From contig NZ_FNKI01000001.1 in the NCBI RefSeq assembly GCF_900102925.1, forward strand, positions 930,001-994,000: a stretch of 64,000 nt of DNA, read 5' to 3'. The notes below the pieces were generated by a model that saw only the letters and a program-made list of their open reading frames with translations, was not told the origin of the DNA and made no database searches. The stretch comes from Flagellimonas zhangzhouensis. Lineage in GTDB: Bacteria; Bacteroidota; Bacteroidia; Flavobacteriales; Flavobacteriaceae. Position numbers and translations under genes: made by a program. Below, in pieces: positions 26,704-34,972 of this stretch; positions within the stretch are counted from its first letter, which is position 1; each line of letters starts with the position of its first letter.

Positions 26704-26826
26704 GATGTAATTTGATTAAATGTAAATACTTCGACCTTACATTCAAAACCTATGCCGTTTTAAAATTCATCCCTAAAGGGAGCAAAATTTCTGGATTAAC
26801 TCAATTATCTTGAGTACATTGTAAAG

Positions 26827-27963
26827 ATGAAATTTATTTTGTCACCCGATAAATATAAAGGTTCGTTATCAGGACGTGAATTTTGTGAAACCGTTGCCCG
26901 TAGCCTTCAAAAAGTTTTTCCAGAAGGTGAAATTGTGAGCAGGCCTTTGGCCGATGGCGGCGATGGCACCATTGATGTGGTAAAGGACTATTTAAATGCT
27001 TCGGTGGTTTCCACAAAAGTGAAAGACCCCTTTTTTCGAGAGATTTCTGCCCCTTATTTACTTTCTGCTGATCAACAGACGGCCTTTATTGAAATGTCCG
27101 AAGCATCAGGTTATAAATTGCTCGATAAATCGGAAATGAACTGCATGCGCAGCACCACTTATGGTACTGGTGAAATGATTGTGGATGCCTTGGAAAAAGG
27201 AGCCAAACATATTGTTTTGGGCATTGGGGGAAGTGCCACCAACGATGGAGGTATGGGTACGGCCGCTGCTTTGGGATTTGAGTTTTTAGATAAGGAAGGT
27301 CAAATTTTGGAGCCCATTGGAAGGCATCTGGCGCATGTTTCAGAAATTAAAGCGGATAAAGTTCATCCCAAATTAAAAGAGGCCAAAATCGAAGTGGCTT
27401 GTGATGTGAACAATCCTTTTTACGGAAACCAAGGAGCTGCGCATGTTTACGGTCCTCAAAAAGGTGCTTCGGAAGAGGAAGTTGCTTTTTTAGATAAAGG
27501 TTTGGAGCACTTTGCCCAAATATTGAATTCTACTTTTAATATAGATGTGCAACAAATACAAGGTGCTGGCGCTGCAGGTGGTCTTGGTGGAGGTGCAGTT
27601 GTGTTTTTGAACGCAGAACTGGTCTCTGGAGTCGATATGGTGATGGAAATGGCCCAGTTTGAACAAGTTTTGGAAGGTGCCGATTGGGTAATTACGGGAG
27701 AAGGGCAGTTGGATGGCCAAACTTTGTCGGGCAAGACCATTAATGGAGTGATTCAGTCTGCAAAGCAAAAGCAGATTCCAGTTGCCGCCTTTTGTGGTTC
27801 GGTGGATGTGACAATGGAGCAAATGGAGGCCATGGGATTGGATTATGCCGTGTCCATTCTTAATCAAATAGGGAATTTAGAGGATGCAAAGGCCAAAACT
27901 GTGCAAAATTTGGAATTGGCGGCCTATAATTTTGCTCGACTTTTAAAACAAAGTATGGCCTAG
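26827..27963 (+). CDS. Glycerate kinase (GarK/GlxK family)
   Basis: 378 residues. Hallmarks of family-1 glycerate kinases: SPDKYKGSLSG at the N-terminus, PLADGGDGTIDV, VLGIGGSATNDGGMGTAAALG, ACDVNNPFYG, QGAGAAGGLGGG and ITGEGQLDGQTLSGK. It phosphorylates D-glycerate, usually to 2-phosphoglycerate. Length and order are normal. Its TAG stop overlaps the stop of the convergent GNAT gene in the palindrome CTAG (27960-27963). Confidence 0.94.
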   Translation: MKFILSPDKYKGSLSGREFCETVARSLQKVFPEGEIVSRPLADGGDGTIDVVKDYLNASVVSTKVKDPFFREISAPYLLSADQQTAFIEMSEASGYKLLDKSEMNCMRSTTYGTGEMIVDALEKGAKHIVLGIGGSATNDGGMGTAAALGFEFLDKEGQILEPIGRHLAHVSEIKADKVHPKLKEAKIEVACDVNNPFYGNQGAAHVYGPQKGASEEEVAFLDKGLEHFAQILNSTFNIDVQQIQGAGAAGGLGGGAVVFLNAELVSGVDMVMEMAQFEQVLEGADWVITGEGQLDGQTLSGKTINGVIQSAKQKQIPVAAFCGSVDVTMEQMEAMGLDYAVSILNQIGNLEDAKAKTVQNLELAAYNFARLLKQSMA

Positions 27964-28562
27964 TAATTGGCGCCTCTTTTCATTTTAAATTCCAAGGAAG
28001 CTTTTACGGTTTTCCATTCGCTATCCAAAATAGAGAAAACAACGGTGTCGCGTAAATTCCCTGCTTCATCCAAACGGTGATTCCTTAAAATACCATCCTG
28101 TTTGGCACCCAATCGCAAAATAGCATTCCGGGAACGATGGTTGTGAAAGTGCGTTCGGAACTCAACGGCAATACAATTCAAATGTTCAAAGGCATATTTC
28201 AACAATAGGTATTTGCACTCTGTATTGATTCCCGTTCGTTGCACTTTTTTGGCATACCAGGTGGCACCAATTTCTAACCGTTTGTTTTTTGCATCAACAT
28301 TTAAAAAACGGGAGGTCCCAACAACGGTATTGGTTCTTTTATCGATTATTGTAAAAGGGAGTGATTTGCCTAAATTTTGCTCTGCAAGTGCGGTATCCAA
28401 GTATGAATCCATGGTTTTTGGATTGGGGACAGAAGTATACCAAAGTTCCCATAGATTACCATCCGAAGCGGCAAAAACCAAATCCACTTTATGTGTTTTT
28501 TGAAGTGGGACAAGCTTTACAAGATTTCCCTCAAGTTCAAGGGGCTGTAACCAAGATTCCAT
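27960..28562 (-). CDS. GNAT N-acetyltransferase (RimJ/RimL-like)
   Basis: 200 residues. Acetyltransf_3 type: N-terminal LEGNLVKLVPLQKTH, strand IGATWYAKKVQRTGINTECKYLLLKYAFE containing the acetyl-CoA-binding beta4-alpha3 region, and FRTHFHNHRSRNAILRLGAKQDGILR near the end. The substrate is unknown; relatives acetylate protein N-termini or small amines. The stop is shared with the glycerate kinase stop on the other strand. Confidence 0.86.
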   Translation of the reverse strand: MESWLQPLELEGNLVKLVPLQKTHKVDLVFAASDGNLWELWYTSVPNPKTMDSYLDTALAEQNLGKSLPFTIIDKRTNTVVGTSRFLNVDAKNKRLEIGATWYAKKVQRTGINTECKYLLLKYAFEHLNCIAVEFRTHFHNHRSRNAILRLGAKQDGILRNHRLDEAGNLRDTVVFSILDSEWKTVKASLEFKMKRGANY

Positions 28563-28614
28563 ATATAGTGTTTAGAGTCCAAAGATAGGAGTATTTAATG
28601 CCATTTTCACAAAC

Positions 28615-28640
28615 AAAAAAGCCGGGGAAAACCCCCGACC
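28615..28640 (-). terminator. Rho-independent terminator
   Basis: GC-rich hairpin (CGGGG 28623-28627 against CCCCG 28633-28637) that, read leftward, is followed by six T residues (complement of 28615-28620). It lies 30 bp past the stop of the gene at 28670 and fits intrinsic termination of that transcript. Confidence 0.75.
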
Positions 28641-28669
28641 CTTTGTCAATCAAAAAACGAAACCTAATG

Positions 28670-29137
28670 TTATCCAATTTCTTTGAATTCTTCAATCATA
28701 AAGAAATCTTGGTCCTTATTGTTGATGAAATAAATTCCTTCATCCACAAAGTATTCCATGGTTTTGTCGTCCACTTTTACGGCAAAACCTTTATCAGTTG
28801 GAACAACTTTAAAACTATCGGTCACTGTTTTATAGTATTTTAATACCATGTAGTGTTCATAATTGCTATCGTTGTTGGAGTCAACAGCAATAAGCTTTAC
28901 GACTTGTGCGGCTTTGTTTTCGCGGTCTTTATTGACCATATTTTTATTCTTGTTTTCCAAATCAATGGGGTAATTACGATGTTCCATCACTTTTACGTGA
29001 TACGGAAATTCGGTTCCATTTTTTTCAACTGAAAAAGTTTTGTTGATGGACGCGTTCATAGTTCCGCTATTGGATTGTCCGTAACTGTAAATGCCAGTTA
29101 ACATACATAATGATAATAGTGCTGTGAGTGTTTTCAT
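28670..29137 (-). CDS. Exported protein of unknown function
   Basis: 155 residues. Signal peptide (MKTLTALLSLCMLTGIYSYGQ), then an Asn/Lys-rich beta-type domain (TEFPYHVKVMEHRNYPIDL, YEHYMVLKYYKTVTDSF, FAVKVDDKTMEYFVDEGIYF). No family recognised. The gene precedes a good terminator, lies 49 bp downstream of the Dps gene on the same strand, and may belong to a stress-related unit. Confidence 0.7.
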   Translation of the reverse strand: MKTLTALLSLCMLTGIYSYGQSNSGTMNASINKTFSVEKNGTEFPYHVKVMEHRNYPIDLENKNKNMVNKDRENKAAQVVKLIAVDSNNDSNYEHYMVLKYYKTVTDSFKVVPTDKGFAVKVDDKTMEYFVDEGIYFINNKDQDFFMIEEFKEIG

Positions 29138-29186
29138 GTTTAATATTTTATAGTTAATGATTTTATTTTCTATGGTTCAAGCGTTC

Positions 29187-29681
29187 TTATTTAAGATAAG
29201 AAGTGAACATCCAATTTCTTTTCTCCAAATGGGTCATGAAATCGGTCAAAAGCTGTTCGGTAACAACATCTCCAGTTTCCAAGGATGCATTTACACCATC
29301 CAACATATTATTATGTAGAGTTTCAAAATCCCTAAGCACTTCTCTTACCATTTCAATGGCAGAAAGCTCTTTGGTGGGTTCCTCTAAATCGGAAAGTTCC
29401 AATGTCTTTTTTAGAGTGAAATTTGGTTTTACCCCAAATACACGGATGCGTTCCGCGACAATGTCTATGTTCTTTTTGGTAGTGTTGTATTCGTTTTCAA
29501 ACTCCTCGTGAAGTTCAAAGAACTCGGGACCTTCAATATTCCAGTGAAAGTTTCTGAGTTTATTGTAGAATACTTGGTAGTTGGCTAAGAGGGTGTTAAG
29601 AGCGACCACAATTTCTGCGGTTTCCAAGTATGTAAATCCTAATTTTTTGAAAGTTTTGTTTTTTGCTTTTACGGTTTCCAT
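29187..29681 (-). CDS. Dps-family DNA-protection ferritin
   Basis: 164 residues. The four-helix ferritin fold shows the Dps signature NKLRNFHWNIEGPEFFELHEEFENEY, whose His and acidic residues form the inter-subunit ferroxidase site; IDIVAERIRVFG follows. Dps dodecamers oxidise Fe(II) using hydrogen peroxide and protect DNA. A short Lys-rich N-terminus (KAKNKTFKK) could bind DNA. Length is standard. The 261-bp region upstream, to 29942, holds AT-rich, promoter-like DNA but no clear box. Confidence 0.94.
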   Translation of the reverse strand: METVKAKNKTFKKLGFTYLETAEIVVALNTLLANYQVFYNKLRNFHWNIEGPEFFELHEEFENEYNTTKKNIDIVAERIRVFGVKPNFTLKKTLELSDLEEPTKELSAIEMVREVLRDFETLHNNMLDGVNASLETGDVVTEQLLTDFMTHLEKRNWMFTSYLK

Positions 29682-29942
29682 GTAATAATTTTTTTTGATT
29701 TGACTTCAGTTAAATGCATAACAGCATCACAAACAATTCGTTTGATGATTTTTTAAGTAGAAATGATTTTTGAAATAGGATGAAGTATCCTTTCAAATAA
29801 AAATTGGCCAAGAAGGGCCTAGAATACCAATGTCTTGAAGTGTGTTATTGTGTAATTCATATATATACAATATACACTTATATAGAAGAAAATCAAGTAT
29901 TTAACATGATTTAACAAGTGGGAAATATTATAAACGGAGCTG

Positions 29943-30161
29943 CTATTCGTCTATAAGGACCACAAACCCCTGACAGAGTGAAAGATATATTTCTGAAGAA
30001 ATGTCGGTCACATATTCCTTACTGGCACTGAATACTTTTTGGGGTTCACCATGGATCGGGTCATGCTCTTGAATATAAATGTAGTCCGATGTATCATACA
30101 TGCATTTTCCCAAACTAAATCTATTAACTACTTGATATTTATCGATTTTGCGTATGCCCAT
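29943..30161 (-). CDS. Short hypothetical protein
   Basis: 72 residues from the ATG at 30161. It has a mixed beta-type sequence (KYQVVNRFSLGKCMYDTSDYIYIQEHD) and no recognised motif, signal peptide or membrane segment. It is isolated between the Dps gene and ssb and is divergent from ssb. Codon use looks normal for the neighbourhood, which is the main support for it; it could still be spurious. Confidence 0.5.
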   Translation of the reverse strand: MGIRKIDKYQVVNRFSLGKCMYDTSDYIYIQEHDPIHGEPQKVFSASKEYVTDISSEIYLSLCQGFVVLIDE

Positions 30162-30290
30162 AGTTGAATGCTCTAAAAAGGGTTAGACACCTAATGCACT
30201 TTTTGGTCACTCTTTTTTGTATAAATATTTACAAACGGATACAAACGAAAGCAAATGTTTTAAAACCGAATCCCATTTTTTAAGCAATTT

Positions 30291-30298
30291 ATGTTTGC
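30291..30298 (+). promoter_or_regulatory. -7 promoter box for ssb
   Basis: TATGTTTG fits the TAnnTTTG consensus and lies 55 bp before the ATG at 30353. No clear TTG is found at the usual distance upstream, so this is a single-box call. Confidence 0.45.
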
Positions 30299-30352
30299 CC
30301 TGTCGAAACAATGAAGTTCGATGTAACAAATACAAATCTTAAATCTTATCGT

Positions 30353-30685
30353 ATGAATTCTTTAAAAAACAAAGTACAGTTAATCGGAAACTTGGGTAAC
30401 GATCCTGAAATCATCACCATGGAAAATGGGAGCAAATTGGCCAAGTTCGCCATTGCAACCAACGAAACCTATAAAAACCATGAGGGTGAAAAAGTAACAG
30501 ATACCCAATGGCACAATATAGTAGCATGGGGAAAGATTGCCGAAATCGTGGAAAACTTTTTATCCAAAGGCAAGGAAGTTATGATTGAAGGAAAGTTGAC
30601 TTCCCGTTCATACGAAACCAAGGAAGGTGAGAAGCGGTACATTACCGAGGTTCGGTGTAATGAACTGCTTATGCTGAGTAAGTAA
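30353..30685 (+). CDS. ssb: Short single-stranded DNA-binding protein
   Basis: 110 residues from the ATG at 30353 (MNSLKNKVQLIGNLGNDPEI), preferred over an in-frame ATG at 30311 because the OB fold starts here. The full OB-fold core is present (KFAIATNETYKN, DTQWHNIVAWGKIAEIVENFL, EGKLTSRSY), but the protein stops right after the fold (RCNELLMLSK). The flexible linker and the acidic Asp-Asp-Ile-Pro-Phe-like tail that recruit repair and replication partners are absent. It is therefore probably an accessory SSB rather than the main replicative one. A terminator follows at 30708. Confidence 0.9.
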   Translation: MNSLKNKVQLIGNLGNDPEIITMENGSKLAKFAIATNETYKNHEGEKVTDTQWHNIVAWGKIAEIVENFLSKGKEVMIEGKLTSRSYETKEGEKRYITEVRCNELLMLSK

Positions 30686-30707
30686 TCGTATAAAAATGTG
30701 ACTAAAA

Positions 30708-30731
30708 GAGGGGTAATCGCCCCTTTTTTTT
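30708..30731 (+). terminator. Rho-independent terminator of ssb
   Basis: Stem GGGG (30710-30713) with CCCC (30720-30723), loop TAATCG, followed by at least eight T residues. It lies 25 bp after the ssb stop. Confidence 0.8.
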
Positions 30732-30820
30732 ATTTAAGGTAGGGTATAATCTTCTTGGATTGTTATTAAGACGAACGCCAGAATAAATTTAGATGAACAA
30801 CCTATTAAAAGTTCTATCAA

Positions 30821-31246
30821 ATGAATTACAAAACATTAGTTATGGTTTTGTTTGTTTCTGTACTGGCGTACCAAACTTCAGCACAAGAAAAGCAAGTTGA
30901 TGTTTCCTTTTTTAAAGAAAAGGCTAAAATAGATGCCCACTACGAACAATCTTTTATCCCTTTAAACGAGGAGGATGAAATAGATTTTTGGAACGATCAA
31001 CTTCAATACGAAAGTGATTTAAAACAATGGGATTCAAATGCCTATCACGTTTATTTAAAAGAAAAATCCTATGCTTATAGCGAATATGCAAAAAAGTGTA
31101 ATCAAAATTGCAAGCATAGTGAACACTATATGCAACATGCGATTTTTTACATAAAGTATTACGAATATTATTATCCTCGAGAAAGCAGTGCCATGATTTC
31201 AGAGGTAAGGGTGGAGACATCCGGACTGGAAGTAGAAAACTTCTAA
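30821..31246 (+). CDS. Exported small protein of unknown function
   Basis: 141 residues. Signal peptide ending TSAQ, then an acidic, Tyr-rich helical protein (EEDEIDFWNDQLQYESDLKQW, YAYSEYAKKCNQNCKHSEHYM, HAIFYIKYYEYYYPRES) with one C-x3-C pair. No family recognised. It is bounded by the ssb terminator upstream and a shared terminator downstream, so it is a single-gene transcript. Confidence 0.65.
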   Translation: MNYKTLVMVLFVSVLAYQTSAQEKQVDVSFFKEKAKIDAHYEQSFIPLNEEDEIDFWNDQLQYESDLKQWDSNAYHVYLKEKSYAYSEYAKKCNQNCKHSEHYMQHAIFYIKYYEYYYPRESSAMISEVRVETSGLEVENF

Positions 31247-31264
31247 GTTAATTTGGTTAGTTAA

Positions 31265-31298
31265 CAAAAAACGCTCCGATTTCGGAGCGTTTTTTTTA
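31265..31298. terminator. Bidirectional terminator
   Basis: A perfect hairpin, ACGCTCCGA (31271-31279) with TCGGAGCGT (31282-31290), is flanked by an A-run on the left and a T-run on the right. It can therefore end both the rightward gene at 30821 and the leftward peptidase gene at 31303. Confidence 0.85.
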
Positions 31299-31302
31299 TT
31301 GG

Positions 31303-32856
31303 TTAATCTAACCCGCCTTTTCGTTGGGGAGATCTAGGAGATGGCCATTCCATGGGTTCTCCTGTTCTTTTGTTAATGGGCAACACAGCTTTTTCACGAT
31401 CCGTTTTTTCAGCATCTTCGCTAGCTTTATAAGCTAAAATTGCAGTTAAAATGGCGTTGTTACGAACATCATCAAAAATAATTTTATCATATGTGTCCCT
31501 ATTGGTGTGCCAGGTATAATTCCAGTACGACCAACTCAAAGAACTCAAACTAAATGCTGGAGCTCCCGCAGCTTGAAAAGAGGCATAATCTGAACCTCCA
31601 CGTGCTGGTGTCCCAGGGAAAGTGGTTTCGATCTCATCGGTTATTTCATCGGGAACTGCGTTAAGCCATTTGCTTAAATAGTCATAGGATTTTAAGAATC
31701 CACCTCCAGAAATGCGAACTACCCTTCCTGTTCCATTATCTTGATTGAAAACAGCTTGAACACCCGATACAATTTCAGGATGATCTTCCACATAAGCACG
31801 AGAACCGTTCAGACCTTGTTCTTCACTTCCCCAATGCCCTACCAATATGGTACGTTTTGGATTTGGATAAACTTTTTTCAAGATACGCATGGCTTCCATC
31901 ATCACCAATGTGCCAGTTCCGTTGTCAGTAGCTCCAGTTCCACCATCCCAAGAATCGAAATGCGCAGAAAGGATAACATATTCGTCTGGTTTTTCAGAAC
32001 CTTTGATTTCTGCAATGGTATTGAATGTAGGAGCAACGCCTAAATCCTTGGATTCGGCTACAATATGCAATTGTGGTTTTTGTCCAGATTCAACCAAGCG
32101 ATACAACATTCCGTAATCTTCCAATTCCAAATCTACTGTTGGAATTTCTTTGGTATAAGCACTGAATATTTTGTTTACACCAAAACCACGTGACCAATAC
32201 GATGCAACAATACCTACCGCACCAGCTTCTTCCAAAGCAACAGGAAGTGAACGTCGGTCCAATCCAGTGTTTTTCATGTTTTCGTTCCAAGCCTCGTTTT
32301 GCTCGTCACGTTCTTTTTTCATTTTTTCAAAGGACTTTTCTGTAGCAAACTCCTCCCAATTGTAATCGGGTCTGCCTGTAGGTTGTGGCATTGAAATCAT
32401 CACTAGTTTACCTTTAACGTTGGGCAACCAATTTGCAAAGGCCATAGAATCTTTTACGGTAGGCAAAACCACCAACTCGGCAGTCACCCCTTTTTTTGAA
32501 GTAGAAGGGCTCCAAGCCAATTGGGTTCCCCTTAAACTCTGAACTCTTGGAGAAACCATATCGATATGGAAAATACCGCGCTCCCAACTTTTCCATTCGC
32601 CCCATTGCTCGTTTGCAGCAGGAATGCCCCAACTTTGGTATTTGGCAACCGCCCAATCATGGGCATTTTTCATTTGCGGCGTACCTACCAAACGAGGTCC
32701 GATGCCGTCCATTAGTTCATGTCCCAAAGTTTCCAACTGGGAGTTTTCGGTAGCTTCTTTGATGATGGATTCAACAACAGGGTCTTTATCCTGAGCCGAA
32801 ACCAAACAAACCGATAAAGTAAATAATGCAGTGATTAAAGTATTCTTGCGTATCAT
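31303..32856 (-). CDS. Exported M28-family peptidase (carboxypeptidase Q-like)
   Basis: 517 residues with a signal peptide (ending VSAQ). A PA-type insert (approx. 120-260) precedes the catalytic ligands: LSAHFDSWDGGTGATDNGTG (His, Asp), GHWGSEEQGLNGS (Glu pair), FNQDNGTG, and NYTWHTNRDTYD (final His). This matches plasma glutamate carboxypeptidase-like enzymes, which hydrolyse dipeptides. It is probably periplasmic. The start at 32856 gives a standard leader. Confidence 0.92.
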   Translation of the reverse strand: MIRKNTLITALFTLSVCLVSAQDKDPVVESIIKEATENSQLETLGHELMDGIGPRLVGTPQMKNAHDWAVAKYQSWGIPAANEQWGEWKSWERGIFHIDMVSPRVQSLRGTQLAWSPSTSKKGVTAELVVLPTVKDSMAFANWLPNVKGKLVMISMPQPTGRPDYNWEEFATEKSFEKMKKERDEQNEAWNENMKNTGLDRRSLPVALEEAGAVGIVASYWSRGFGVNKIFSAYTKEIPTVDLELEDYGMLYRLVESGQKPQLHIVAESKDLGVAPTFNTIAEIKGSEKPDEYVILSAHFDSWDGGTGATDNGTGTLVMMEAMRILKKVYPNPKRTILVGHWGSEEQGLNGSRAYVEDHPEIVSGVQAVFNQDNGTGRVVRISGGGFLKSYDYLSKWLNAVPDEITDEIETTFPGTPARGGSDYASFQAAGAPAFSLSSLSWSYWNYTWHTNRDTYDKIIFDDVRNNAILTAILAYKASEDAEKTDREKAVLPINKRTGEPMEWPSPRSPQRKGGLD

Positions 32857-32941
32857 TTGAGTTAGTTTTCCCTAAAAATAGAACTTTTAGAGCACCTATG
32901 CAGAATACTTGAAAAATTGGAGTTTAAAAATCGGTTGGGGG

Positions 32942-33112
32942 TTAAGCGACTTTCTTCATCAGGTCAAAACAAGGACATTTTTTACAACGCTTGTTCTCAC
33001 CTTTTTTAAACTTTTTACAGCACTTGGATTTTACGTTCCCACTAGGAGGAAGTTCACGTAAAAGTGCTTTTTTAAGTTTCTTCTTTTCTTTATCCTTCTT
33101 CTTTTTCCCCAT
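32942..33112 (-). CDS. Small basic Cys-rich protein
   Basis: A 56-residue frame between larger genes. The N-terminus is nearly all Lys (MGKKKKDKEKKKLKKALLREL) and the C-terminal part carries CC, then C-x2-C-x-C (VKSKCCKKFKKG; RCKKCPCFDLMKK), a compact motif that could bind a metal. Short proteins of this look occur in other Flavobacteriia, from memory, but no function is known. The reading frame is complete, with ATG and TAA, and accounts for most of the 337 bp between the peptidase and PAP2 genes. Confidence 0.6.
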   Translation of the reverse strand: MGKKKKDKEKKKLKKALLRELPPSGNVKSKCCKKFKKGENKRCKKCPCFDLMKKVA

Positions 33113-33193
33113 GATTATGAATAGAGATGGGGCGAAAATAATTGTTTTTAATTAATCTAAATAAGAAATTAACATTAAAGTGATTCTTGCAGA

Positions 33194-34033
33194 TTAAAAT
33201 TGAAGGGAGACACCCATAGTTCCTGGTCCAAAAGAAAGGTTCCAGCTTACGTTTTTTTCTTGATTATTATATTTTTCATCGTATTTGGAATCCAAATAAC
33301 GGTCAATGGATTCCACAATAAAAATGCTCAACACTGTACTGAAGGCTACGTCCGAAAACCAGTGAAAATCATCCACAACACGAACGAATCCTGGAATAAG
33401 TCCCACCGTATAAATCCCTGCTTTTACCCAAGGGCTCTTAAATTGTTTACCGATGGCATAAGCGTTACTAAAAGCTAACATGGCATGTCCTGAGGGAAAG
33501 GAATCGTAATTATACACTCGGTTAAAATGAAACGGGTCGAAAGTAGCAGAACTTTGTCCACTCTTTGGTCTTGCTCTACCAATAATTCGTTTGGTGACTT
33601 GTTGCAAAAAACCACCTGCTGTTGCTGATGCTATTAAAAGTACACCAGTTCGCCTCAATTTTTCGTTTTTGGTGAAAAGACCAGCAAGATAAACCCCTCC
33701 TGTCAACATATAATTGTTCTCTGGACTTCCGTATTCGTGGCCATAATCCATAATAAAATCAGGTACATCATTTTGAAATCCATTGGTCCAATGGTTGATT
33801 TCATCATCAACAGTAGTTAACAACAAGGTTCCTCCTGTTAAATAACCAAAATTGGCCCAATCATTTCCTTGCCAATGAAACGGTCGTGAGTAGGCATAAC
33901 CTACGCCACCGAAAATGTTACCGATATCATAGGTAAAATCGTTCCAAAGCGTGTTATCTTTTTTAGTGTTGAAATCCTGAGCCATTGTTGGCAAAACAGC
34001 TACAAAGAGCAAGAGGTATTTTATGAGCTTCAT
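33194..34033 (-). CDS. PAP2-superfamily phosphatase
   Basis: 279 residues. Signal peptide (ending MAQ) and several hydrophobic helices. The three PAP2 motifs are present: KRIIGRARP, YDSFPSGHAM and RVVDDFHWFSDV, giving the Lys/Arg, Ser-Gly-His and Arg...His...Asp active-site residues. It probably dephosphorylates an isoprenoid, phosphatidic acid or lipid A substrate in the envelope; which one cannot be said. It is 27 bp downstream of the deacetylase gene on the same strand. Confidence 0.9.
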   Translation of the reverse strand: MKLIKYLLLFVAVLPTMAQDFNTKKDNTLWNDFTYDIGNIFGGVGYAYSRPFHWQGNDWANFGYLTGGTLLLTTVDDEINHWTNGFQNDVPDFIMDYGHEYGSPENNYMLTGGVYLAGLFTKNEKLRRTGVLLIASATAGGFLQQVTKRIIGRARPKSGQSSATFDPFHFNRVYNYDSFPSGHAMLAFSNAYAIGKQFKSPWVKAGIYTVGLIPGFVRVVDDFHWFSDVAFSTVLSIFIVESIDRYLDSKYDEKYNNQEKNVSWNLSFGPGTMGVSLQF

Positions 34034-34060
34034 AGAGGTTGAAAATAAGATGTGCTAAAA

Positions 34061-34963
34061 TTACATATAAATATGCTGTGCCAACCTATACGTATTGGCA
34101 TGTGCCTCAACAATTATTTTGATGTCTGGCGAGTATCCACCACCCATACTGCATTGGACTGGAATCTTATAGTCGTAACAAGTTTGAAGAACATAACTAT
34201 CACGTTCTTTGCATCCTTCCAACGTTAAGGACAAAGTACCTAATTTGTCAGATTCCAACACATCAACCCCACTCAAATAGAAGATAAAATCAGGTTGAAC
34301 CTGCTCTAAAAGTTCGGGTATGGTCTTTTTTAATATGGAAAGATATTCTTGATCGTTTGTGCCCTTATCCAAAGGAATATCCAAGTCTGATGTTTCCTTT
34401 TTAAAGGGATAATTGCCCTTCCCATGCATGGAAAAGGTAAAAACAGAATGGTCGTTCTGGAAGATTTCTGCCGTTCCATTGCCTTGATGCACATCTAAAT
34501 CGACCACTAAAACCTTTTTTGCCAAATTTTGGTTGATGAGATACCGAGCACCAATGGCTTGATCGTTGAGCATGCAAAATGCCTCACCACGGTCGGAGTA
34601 GGCATGATGTGTCCCCCCTGCAATATTCATTGCAATGCCATGTTCCAATGCAAATTGACACCCTTTTATGGTGCCATCGGCAATAATGCGTTCCCGTTGT
34701 ACCAATGTTTCACTTAATGGAAAACCAATCTTTCTAGCTTCCTTGGCAGTGAGCTTCAAACCTACCAAATTCTCAAAATACTCTTGATTATGGGCTGCTA
34801 ATATATGCTTGTTATCAGGAAGGATAGGCTCAAAAAAGTTGGCTTCCGAAACGGTTCCTTCATGAAGCAATTGTTGGGGTAAAAGCTCATATTTGATCAT
34901 CGGAAACCGATGTTTCTCAGGCAAAGGATGTTTGTAAATAGGATGGTACGCTATTTTCAGCAT
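34061..34963 (-). CDS. Histone deacetylase-like hydrolase
   Basis: 300 residues. Arginase/deacetylase fold with NIAGGTHHAYSDRGEAFC (catalytic His-His pair), VVDLDVHQGNGTAEIF (zinc Asp-x-His) and FYLSGVDVLESDKLGTLSLT (second zinc Asp). Bacterial members include acetoin-utilisation AcuC and acetylpolyamine amidohydrolases; here the substrate is open. The start lies 9 bp after the Tex stop, so it is probably in the tex operon. Confidence 0.9.
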   Translation of the reverse strand: MLKIAYHPIYKHPLPEKHRFPMIKYELLPQQLLHEGTVSEANFFEPILPDNKHILAAHNQEYFENLVGLKLTAKEARKIGFPLSETLVQRERIIADGTIKGCQFALEHGIAMNIAGGTHHAYSDRGEAFCMLNDQAIGARYLINQNLAKKVLVVDLDVHQGNGTAEIFQNDHSVFTFSMHGKGNYPFKKETSDLDIPLDKGTNDQEYLSILKKTIPELLEQVQPDFIFYLSGVDVLESDKLGTLSLTLEGCKERDSYVLQTCYDYKIPVQCSMGGGYSPDIKIIVEAHANTYRLAQHIYM

Positions 34964-34972
34964 GGGGTTGCC

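Noticed and set aside
26834..27867. Overlapping leftward frames inside glycerate kinase
   Set aside because: Antisense shadows with low-complexity composition; the rightward frame has all family motifs.
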